DNA from: Mesoterricola silvestris
GTDB taxonomy: Bacteria > Acidobacteriota > Holophagae > Holophagales > Holophagaceae
Direction: 5' to 3'
Length of the DNA: 64,000 nt
Assembly (NCBI RefSeq): GCF_030295405.1
Contig: NZ_AP027080.1
Coordinates: forward strand, 868,001 to 932,000
The notes under the pieces were generated by a model that had not been told where the DNA came from, made no database searches, and saw nothing but the letters and a program-made list of their open reading frames with translations. Below are positions 57,987 to 64,000 of this stretch, piece after piece. The position numbers were made by a program, and so were the translations under genes. Positions within the stretch are counted from its first letter, which is position 1, and every line of letters starts with the position of its first letter.

Positions 57987-58580
57987 TCAAACGCGCTCCA
58001 TGAGCCGGATCTGGACGCCGGCCACCAGGTCCTTCTGGCGCTCCCGGGAGGCCAGGAAGGTGGGCGCGGCCATGTGGGCCTCCAGGGCGGGCCGGTGCGC
58101 CCAGGATTCCAGGAAGGCCAGGTTGGCGGGGTCGGCGGGGTCCCGGTGCAGATCGTAGCGCAGGCAGCCGGGTTCCAGGCGGGTGGGGGCCACCACGCTC
58201 TGGAGTTCGGCGGCCAGGGCGGCTTCGCATCCGGGGCGGGCCGTGACGAAGGCCAGCACCTCCAGGGGGCCCTGGGCGACGGGGCCGGGCTCGCCCAGGG
58301 GTTCCAGGGTGCGCGTGTCCCGGGCGGCGATGAGCGCGGCCGAGGCCGCGCGCCAGGCCTGGATGTGGGGGCTCCGGCGGTGGGCCTCCAGGGCGGGGGC
58401 GCTCTCCCAGGTCTCCACGAAGGCCAGGGCGTCGGGGTTCTCCGGGTCCCGGAAAAGGTCGTAGCGGACGCAACCGGGCTCGGCCCGGGTGGGCTCCACC
58501 ATGCGCGCGGCCTCGGCCAGCAGGGCGGATCCGCCGCCGGGGCGGGCGGTGAACATGGCGGCGAGGACGATCTGGGTCAT
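57987..58580 (-). CDS. Tandem antibiotic biosynthesis monooxygenase (ABM) domain protein
   Basis: This is a 197-residue protein made of two similar ABM halves. The shared block is EPGCVRYDLFRDPENPDALAF in the first half and EPGCLRYDLHRDPADPANLAF in the second, about 105 residues apart. ABM domains are ferredoxin-like folds that act as monooxygenases, heme-degrading enzymes or quinol modifiers. The internal duplication replaces the usual dimer with a fused one. Substrate and cofactor are unknown. Confidence 0.88.
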   Translation of the reverse strand: MTQIVLAAMFTARPGGGSALLAEAARMVEPTRAEPGCVRYDLFRDPENPDALAFVETWESAPALEAHRRSPHIQAWRAASAALIAARDTRTLEPLGEPGPVAQGPLEVLAFVTARPGCEAALAAELQSVVAPTRLEPGCLRYDLHRDPADPANLAFLESWAHRPALEAHMAAPTFLASRERQKDLVAGVQIRLMERV

Positions 58581-58624
58581 GGTTCGGCTCCGAGGTGTCC
58601 TTCCACCATACCTCGGCGCGGGAC

Positions 58625-59194
58625 CTACTGGGCGGTGATGCCCGAAACGGCGATGGTGATGGGCGCCAGGGTGCCGTCGGCGAGGAGGACCTTGCATTTG
58701 GCGGCGTCGGGGGTGAGGGTGGCGGTGGCGCCGGGGGCGAGGCCCGTCTTGAGGTCCAGGGCGATGCGCAGGAGCGCCTTGTCCAGGGCCTTGGGGGCGC
58801 CGGTGCCCTTCTCCGCCACGGTGGCGGCGAGGCTGGTCCCGGTCAGCTTCGCCTTGAGGATGGGCGTGCCCGCGCCCAGGTCGAAGGCCGTGCCGTTGGC
58901 CACGTAGGTGCCCGCGGCGTCCGCGGCGTTCACGTTGTGCCAGGAGGCGGCGGTGCCGCCCAGGGTGAAGGCCGCCGTGACGCCGCAGCCGGTGGCGCCC
59001 GCGGGGCCCCACAGCTCCAGCACGAGGTGGCCGGAAGTGCTGAGGGCGGTGTTCTTCTTGAGCAGGTAGGTGGCGGCCGCGGGATCGGCGTACGTCAGGG
59101 AGCTCGCGGTGGCGGGCGTGGAATTGCCGCCGCCGCCCCCGCCGCAGGCGAGGAGGGTGCCGAGAAGGACCGGGAGGAGGATGCGCGGATTCAT
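58625..59194 (-). CDS. Hypothetical lipoprotein
   Basis: This is a 189-residue secreted lipoprotein. The N-terminus MNPRILLPVLLGTLLACGG has a clear lipobox with the lipid-bearing Cys17. A Gly-rich linker and an all-beta domain follow. It lies directly downstream of the C10 peptidase on the same strand and could be its inhibitor or anchor, as small inhibitor proteins often accompany such peptidases, but the sequence does not show an inhibitor family. Confidence 0.7.
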   Translation of the reverse strand: MNPRILLPVLLGTLLACGGGGGGNSTPATASSLTYADPAAATYLLKKNTALSTSGHLVLELWGPAGATGCGVTAAFTLGGTAASWHNVNAADAAGTYVANGTAFDLGAGTPILKAKLTGTSLAATVAEKGTGAPKALDKALLRIALDLKTGLAPGATATLTPDAAKCKVLLADGTLAPITIAVSGITAQ

Positions 59195-59208
59195 GGGTGC
59201 CTCGGCTT

Positions 59209-62200
59209 TCACTGGAGCTGGGTCAGGAGGGTGGCCAGGTCGGTGTCGTCCACCGTGCCCGAACCCTTGAAGTTGGCGGGGCTGGACGCGTCCTTCCCCC
59301 ACTGGCCGGCCAGGGTGAGCAGGTCGCAGAAGCCCAGGGCCCCGTCCCCGTCCAGGTCCAGGCCCCTGACGGTGATCGTGGCGGTGGCCTTGGCGGCGGT
59401 CGCGAGCTTGTGGGTGGCGGTGAGGGTGTAGGTGGCGGTGGCCAGGGGCGTGGTGGAGGGGACGGTGACCGTGGAGGCAAGGCCCGTCTCGGCGTGGGTG
59501 GCGGGGGCGGTGAGCGTCCAGTCCACGCCCAGGCCCAGGTCGCCGCCGGCGGTGAAGGTGGCGCTGCCGCCCGGGCGCAGGACGGCGGTGGCGGGCGTCA
59601 GGGTCAGGGCGATGGATCCCAGGTCCAGGACGTTGACGGTCGTGGATGCGGCGCGGGAAGGCGCGCCGTTGCTGGTGGCGGTGATGGTATAGGTGCCCGC
59701 CGAGGCCGCGGACCAGGTGGCGGTGGTGCCGCCCGAGACGCTGAAGGTCCCGCCCGTGGCGGTCCAGGTCACGGAGGCGTCGGTGAGGGGGGTGACCGTG
59801 GAGGTGAAGGTGACGTTCTGCCCGGTGGCCGTGGTGGGGGCCAGGGGAGCCAGGCCCACGGTCACGGCGGCGGCGTCGACCAGGGCCAGGGTGGTGGTGG
59901 CCGCGTTGCCGGTCTCCACGGGGGTGGCGGTGACGGTGCAGGTCCCGGCCGCGGTTCCTGCCGTGAAGAGGGTCGGGGTTCCGTCCCCGGCGGTGCGGGC
60001 CGCGCTGAAGGTGCCGAGGGCCGGGTTCACGGTCCAGTCCACCCGGTTGTCGGCGGAGAACCCGGTGACCGTGGCGGAGAAGGGGACCTGGGCCCCCGTG
60101 GCGATGGTGCGCGGTCCCTGGGCCAGGGCGACGGCGGGTCCCGGGGCGCCGATGGCCAGGGCGATGTCGTCCACGGCGAAGACCGTGCCGGTGTCCGTGG
60201 CCCCGGCCTGGGTGGATTCCAGGCGCAGGCGCACGGTGCGGCCCTTCCAGGGGGCGAGGCTGATGGGGCCGACGGCGTTCCAGACCACCTTGCCCGAGGC
60301 GTCCAGGGCGGCCTGGGTGTTGTCCCGGGGGGCGAAGGTGCCCAGCACCGCGTTGTTCGTGTCCAGGACCAGGACCTGGAAGGTGTTGGCCACGGAGGAC
60401 GGGGTCTTGGACTTGTTGCCGATGCCCAGCCAGAAGGAGAGGTCCAGCTTGCCCACGTCGGGAAGCTCGATGTCCTGCATGGCGTAGTCGGTGACGGGGC
60501 CGGTCCAGTCGCCCAGGCACAGCCAGAGGCCGCCGCCGTGGGGCTCGACCATATCGTAATAGCCGCTGGACAGCACCACGCTGTCATCCATGAGGTCCCA
60601 GCCCTGGTTGCCCTTCTCGAAGTCGCCGTTGAAGAGCCGGACCACGTTGAGGGCCACGGGGACGCTGTCGGCGGATCCCTGGGAACCCGTGACCTTCAGG
60701 CCGATGGCGGCCTGGTCATCGGCGAGCGCGGCGGAGGCGAGGGTGTAGACCGGGCTGTCGGTTCCCACCGCCGCCCCGTTCTTGGTCCACTGGAAGTGCA
60801 GGGGACCCTGGCCGGTGGCGCCGGCCGTGAAGGTGGCGGACCCGCCCAGCTTGGCGTTCTGGGTCAAGGGCTGCGGCGCGATGGTGGGCGTCGCTCCGCC
60901 CCCCTGCACCAGGTCCACGCCCCAGAGGTTTCCGGTGGTGGTGGTGTTCGCCACGGAGGAGCCGGTGATGCGCACCGCCTGGGGGTAGGTCTGCCCGGAC
61001 CGGGTGGCCGTGATGGTCTGGATCCCGGCGGTGACGCCCTTCAGGGCGTAGATGCCGGCGGCATTCGTGGTGCTGGTCACGGTTCCGCCGGTGACGGTGA
61101 CGCCGGGCACGGGGGTGCCGGCGCCGTCGGTGATACGTCCGCTGATCACCTCGCCCGTTCCGGAGGGGAAGGCGTTGTAGACGCACCCGTGGATCAGATT
61201 GAAATTGGCGAAGGTGCCGATGTCGGGGAGGTTGTACCAGGCGTTGTCGGACCCGCCCCACCCCAGGTTGAGGTGGTGGTAGAGGGTCGATCCGGTGTAC
61301 CCGTACCCGTCCGCCACCACGGCATGCCCCCCGTCCCCGGTGATGGCGAGGATCACGGGGTATCCGGCGTCCAGGTCCGGCTGGACCATGTCGGTCAGGC
61401 CGTGGCCGGAGAGTTCGTCCATGTTCCGGTAGCCGTAGAAGGCGTTGGCGTACTTGAACGTGGTCATCAGGGCCCCGGGGACCTTGGAGGTGGTGGCCCC
61501 GGATCCATCCGCGGCGTAGGCCATGTTCACGCTCAGCCCCGCATCCAGGCACAGGGAGCCGATCATCTTCCGCTGGGCGTCGGTGGTGGCGGCGCCGGGG
61601 GAGAGGGGCATGTCGGACCACACGTAGGCGCCGCCCACCCCGTCCCCGCCGCGGGTGGTGAGGGTCTGGGCCACCTTGTCCGACGTGACCTTGAAGGGGA
61701 TCGCGCCGATGGCGGTGGTGGGCCACTGGTGGAAGCGCATGAGCTGGGCCATGGCCGTGGCCACGCATCCGCAGGGGTAGGCGCTGGGGGTGTAGTAGTT
61801 GTAGGTGAGCTTTCCGCCGGCGGCCCCCTGGTTCCAGGTGCTGGCCACCAGCGGCGCCACGCGCACGTCGGAAACGCTGCCCACGGACAGGGCGAGGGCC
61901 TGGGGGGCCTCGAGGAGGTTCTTCCACTGGACCTGGGCCTTGAAGGCGGCGGCCTCGGCGGCTCCGGGGCCGCTGGCGGTGCGGTTCCGGACCATCACGT
62001 CCAGGCGGGTGCGCATGTCCCGCTGCAGCATGAGGTACAGGTGGTTCTCGGGATCCGGGTCGAGGCTGCCCTGGGGGGCGAAGGCGATGACCGGCTCCAG
62101 GGTGTCGTCCGGGGCCAGGACGAGGAATCCGCCGCCGTCCAGCTTCACCTGGTGGAAGAGGACGCGGCCGTCGGCGTCCGCGTGGGTCTCGATTCCCGTC

Positions 62201-62367
62201 AGGGTGGGCTGGAGCGCGGTCTCCAGGGGCCTGGGGGTGCGCTGGAGCCATGCGCCCGCGGCGATGCCCGCCTGCACCGCGCTGACCGGGGCGGCCAGGG
62301 CGGCGGTGCCCGCGGCCAGCAGGAATCCCAGGGCCGTGAATCTTGAACGAGTGGGCAGCATTCGCAT
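59209..62367 (-). CDS. Secreted C10-family (streptopain-like) cysteine peptidase with Ig-like and dockerin-like domains
   Basis: This is a 1,052-residue secreted peptidase. The signal peptide is ALGFLLAAGTAALAA and a propeptide-like region spans residues 30-160. The catalytic domain has Cys201 in PCGCVATAMAQLMRFH and His348 in GGHAVVADGYGY. Several beta-sandwich repeats follow: a carboxypeptidase-regulatory-like unit near residue 410 and Ig-like units from about 500 to 1000. The final ~50 residues (LDLDGDGALGFCDLLTLAGQWG...DTDLATLL) form a dockerin-like pair of calcium loops. GGAGG upstream supports the ATG. It probably degrades extracellular protein. Confidence 0.88.
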   Translation of the reverse strand: MRMLPTRSRFTALGFLLAAGTAALAAPVSAVQAGIAAGAWLQRTPRPLETALQPTLTGIETHADADGRVLFHQVKLDGGGFLVLAPDDTLEPVIAFAPQGSLDPDPENHLYLMLQRDMRTRLDVMVRNRTASGPGAAEAAAFKAQVQWKNLLEAPQALALSVGSVSDVRVAPLVASTWNQGAAGGKLTYNYYTPSAYPCGCVATAMAQLMRFHQWPTTAIGAIPFKVTSDKVAQTLTTRGGDGVGGAYVWSDMPLSPGAATTDAQRKMIGSLCLDAGLSVNMAYAADGSGATTSKVPGALMTTFKYANAFYGYRNMDELSGHGLTDMVQPDLDAGYPVILAITGDGGHAVVADGYGYTGSTLYHHLNLGWGGSDNAWYNLPDIGTFANFNLIHGCVYNAFPSGTGEVISGRITDGAGTPVPGVTVTGGTVTSTTNAAGIYALKGVTAGIQTITATRSGQTYPQAVRITGSSVANTTTTGNLWGVDLVQGGGATPTIAPQPLTQNAKLGGSATFTAGATGQGPLHFQWTKNGAAVGTDSPVYTLASAALADDQAAIGLKVTGSQGSADSVPVALNVVRLFNGDFEKGNQGWDLMDDSVVLSSGYYDMVEPHGGGLWLCLGDWTGPVTDYAMQDIELPDVGKLDLSFWLGIGNKSKTPSSVANTFQVLVLDTNNAVLGTFAPRDNTQAALDASGKVVWNAVGPISLAPWKGRTVRLRLESTQAGATDTGTVFAVDDIALAIGAPGPAVALAQGPRTIATGAQVPFSATVTGFSADNRVDWTVNPALGTFSAARTAGDGTPTLFTAGTAAGTCTVTATPVETGNAATTTLALVDAAAVTVGLAPLAPTTATGQNVTFTSTVTPLTDASVTWTATGGTFSVSGGTTATWSAASAGTYTITATSNGAPSRAASTTVNVLDLGSIALTLTPATAVLRPGGSATFTAGGDLGLGVDWTLTAPATHAETGLASTVTVPSTTPLATATYTLTATHKLATAAKATATITVRGLDLDGDGALGFCDLLTLAGQWGKDASSPANFKGSGTVDDTDLATLLTQLQ

Positions 62368-62538
62368 GGATCCTCCAGGGCGTTCCGTTGGCTTCGGGCA
62401 GGAATCGGAAACCAGGGGGTTCCCGGATTCTTACGCAGGCGGATGCGGACGAAGACGAGTCCGCCCACCCAGCGGGACCATGGTCGCGCCGGCGGGGAGC
62501 GGGCTGAAGTTAATTTAAGTTAAGTCGTGGCCTGGGTT
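62368..62538. other. Spacer upstream of C10 peptidase, no gene
   Basis: This is about 170 bases with an AT-rich block (AAGTTAATTTAAGTTAAG) at 62509-62526 that may hold the peptidase promoter. Nothing else is recognisable. Confidence 0.4.
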
Positions 62539-62988
62539 TCAGAACTCCAGCTCGACAATGTGGGTGACGGCGGCGCCGGGTTCGCCCAGGGTGCCCACCG
62601 TGAGGTGGAGCAGGATCCCCTTGAGGCTCTCGGCGTGGATCCGGGCGTCGGCACCGTTGAAGGCGGCCACCGTCCTTCCCGCCCTGTCCGTGACGAGGTA
62701 CCGGATGTTCCGGAGGGCCCGGGCCCGGGGCATGGCCTCCAGGACCAGCCCGCTCTTCCAGCGGTGGCCCAGGGGCCTGGACGGGTCCTCCCAGGGGCAC
62801 CGGCCGGAGAAGGTCACCGCGCCGAGGCCCGGGTTCTCGGCCACGAAGGCCACCTCCACCTGGAAGGGGGGCGCGAAGCCCCGGGCCACGGCCTTGGGGG
62901 CGTCCACGCGCAGGGCCACGTCCAGGGCCCGGCGGGAGGGGGCGGAGAGGAGGGGCAGGGTTGCCAGGACCAGGGGGAGGAGGCGCAT
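62539..62988 (-). CDS. Secreted hypothetical protein, inhibitor-like beta-sandwich
   Basis: This is a 149-residue protein with a signal peptide (LLPLVLATLPLLSAPS). The mature part is beta-rich (FQVEVAFVAENPGLGAVTF...CPWEDPSRPLGHRW). The pattern recalls intracellular proteinase inhibitor (BsuPI)-like domains, but the match is weak. It lies just downstream of motB on the same strand and upstream of the C10 peptidase. Confidence 0.55.
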   Translation of the reverse strand: MRLLPLVLATLPLLSAPSRRALDVALRVDAPKAVARGFAPPFQVEVAFVAENPGLGAVTFSGRCPWEDPSRPLGHRWKSGLVLEAMPRARALRNIRYLVTDRAGRTVAAFNGADARIHAESLKGILLHLTVGTLGEPGAAVTHIVELEF

Positions 62989-63004
62989 GGGGGCCGCCGG
63001 GATC

Positions 63005-63877
63005 CTACTTCTTCTTGGGGGGCATGACCTTCTGGCGTTCGGTTTCGGCCTTCTCGGTGGCGCTGGACAGGACGACGATGGAGATGCGCCGGTTCTGGGG
63101 ATCCTTGGGATCCTTGTCCTCCAGGGGCTGGGTGGCGGCGTATCCGGTGACGCGCTGCACCTGGCCCGGGCGCAGGCCGGAGGATTCCAGGACCCTGCGG
63201 GCGGAATTCGCGCGGTCGGCGCTCAGTTCCCAGTTGGTGTAGGCCTGGTTGGGGTACTGCACCGAATCGGTGTGGCCCCCGATGAGGATGTGGTTGGGGA
63301 GCTTGCCCAGCTCCTGGGCGATCTCCTTGAGGATGGCCAGGGTGTAGGGCTTGAGGGTGGCCGACCCGGAATCGAAGAGCACCTGGGCCGCGCGGTCCTG
63401 GATCTGGATGCGGAGCCCCTCGGCGGTGAACTCGAAGGATATCTGGTTGGAGAAGGCCTGGAGGAGCTTGTCCTCCCGGAAGGCCTTGTCGATGGTCTGG
63501 GCCGTCTCCTCCATGACCTTGCGTTCCTGCTCGCCGGTGTCCTCCTCGATGACGATGCCTTCGGGGCCGCCGCCGTCGCCGGTGCCGTCCTTCATGCCGC
63601 GGCCGCCGGGGAGGATGCCGGACTTCTCCATCTTGTAGGCCTCCATGATGGCCTTGCCCTTTTCCGTGTTGAAGAAATTGGGATCCTGGAAGCTGCCGGC
63701 GATGCCGGCCTTGGTGTTGGACGAGGCGCTGGCCAGGAGCCACATGAGGAGGAAGAAGGCCATGAGGGCGGTGACCAGGTCGGCGTAGGCCACCTTCCAG
63801 GCGCCGCCGTGGGCGGCGGCGTGGCCACCCTTCTTCTTGACGAACTTGATTTTGACTTCGGGCTGCTGCTCGGCCAT
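63005..63877 (-). CDS. motB: Flagellar motor stator protein MotB
   Basis: This is a 290-residue stator subunit. It has a basic cytoplasmic N-terminus and a single helix with the proton-binding Asp33 (VAYADLVTALMAFFLLMWLL). A plug/linker follows, then an OmpA-like peptidoglycan-binding domain (ILIGGHTDSVQYPNQAYTNWELSADRA). It works with MotA, encoded immediately upstream. Confidence 0.95.
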   Translation of the reverse strand: MAEQQPEVKIKFVKKKGGHAAAHGGAWKVAYADLVTALMAFFLLMWLLASASSNTKAGIAGSFQDPNFFNTEKGKAIMEAYKMEKSGILPGGRGMKDGTGDGGGPEGIVIEEDTGEQERKVMEETAQTIDKAFREDKLLQAFSNQISFEFTAEGLRIQIQDRAAQVLFDSGSATLKPYTLAILKEIAQELGKLPNHILIGGHTDSVQYPNQAYTNWELSADRANSARRVLESSGLRPGQVQRVTGYAATQPLEDKDPKDPQNRRISIVVLSSATEKAETERQKVMPPKKK

Positions 63878-63883
63878 GGTCGG

Positions 63884-64000
63884 CTACCGGGGCTTGATCT
63901 GGCGGACCACTTCCTCCAGCTCCTGGGAGCCGGGGCGCTCAGGGGAGGGGATGTTGCGCCGGGCGAATTCCACCGCGGTGACCGGGGCGGCGCCGTTGCC
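63884..64000 (-). CDS. motA: MotA stator protein, C-terminal end (runs off window)
   Basis: Only the last 38 codons are present (AVEFARRNIPSPERPGSQEL...VRQIKPR and stop). The VEFARR segment and C-terminal charged tail are typical of MotA. It ends six bases before the motB start, so the two form one operon. Confidence 0.88.
   Translation of the reverse strand, partial: GNGAAPVTAVEFARRNIPSPERPGSQELEEVVRQIKPR

Overview
The window looks like one end of a defence-type genomic island (about 1-29.7 kb) joined to a GC-rich core chromosome segment (about 30-64 kb). The core genes have strongly GC-biased third positions. They include a large Oar-like TonB-dependent receptor with a carboxypeptidase-regulatory N-terminus, MotA/MotB, RsgA, modBC, a C10 peptidase and a SpoIIE-type phosphatase. 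This fits a Gram-negative, flagellated, GC-rich bacterium; an acidobacterium of the Holophaga/Geothrix type is my best guess, but that is inference and no rRNA is present to test it. The island genes are visibly less GC-rich, and one pair (19.6-20.4 kb) is markedly AT-rich.

Island, left to right. Bases 216-1817 hold an array of five small same-strand genes, one with a bactofilin-like repeat, whose spacers share a short CAAGCG-centred motif. A complete tyrosine integrase (2480-3790, minus) follows. Next is a complete restriction-modification cassette (4000-12909). One arm is a four-gene minus-strand operon: a MORC/MutL-type GHKL ATPase, a Z1-domain ATPase, a PD-(D/E)XK protein and an AIPR protein. 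The divergent arm encodes a Vsr nuclease and a C5-cytosine methyltransferase. Near-identical palindromes lie just outside each end of this cassette in inverted orientation. After it come an AAA ATPase paired with a protein carrying a PLD-like HxR(x4)D motif (13248-15975), an IS66 relic, a large stand-alone SMC/PrrC-like ATPase (16499-19183), an IS5-type relic, an AT-rich hypothetical pair, an unknown 334-residue protein, an excisionase-like HTH protein, a truncated second integrase fused out of frame to another gene's tail, an unknown protein, and a possible nuclease (23883-25091). An intact IS256-family insertion with an 8-bp target duplication (25647-27236) sits beside a 5'-truncated gene. 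An AbiEi/AbiEii-like pair (27487-29417) and a GNAT fragment close the island.

Core segment. An ArsR regulator diverges from a four-gene operon: glutamate-cysteine ligase, a glutathione-synthetase-like ATP-grasp enzyme, an ABC ATPase and an ABC-2 permease (30.1-34.5 kb). It reads as a metalloid- or metal-responsive thiol synthesis and transport unit. A minus-strand operon of eleven genes (49565 to 34738) runs from outer-membrane proteins and a TonB receptor through AgaS-like isomerase/deaminase, PfkB kinase, KbaY/KbaZ aldolase subunits and a DMT transporter to two secreted GH36-like glycosidases around a secreted amidohydrolase. With its divergent DeoR/AgaR-like repressor this is best read as uptake and catabolism of an alpha-linked galactosamine- or galactose-containing glycan through tagatose 1,6-bisphosphate. 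A large inverted repeat (50471-50800) follows.

The rest is an aldo/keto reductase with a divergent AraC regulator, RsgA, a zinc-finger/SpoIIE fusion phosphatase, a CGNR zinc-finger protein, a molbindin plus modC and modB without modA but with a 24-bp dyad upstream, a tandem ABM-domain protein, a lipoprotein, a C10 peptidase with Ig-like and dockerin-like parts, a secreted hypothetical, motB and the end of motA. I found no tRNA, rRNA or CRISPR array.
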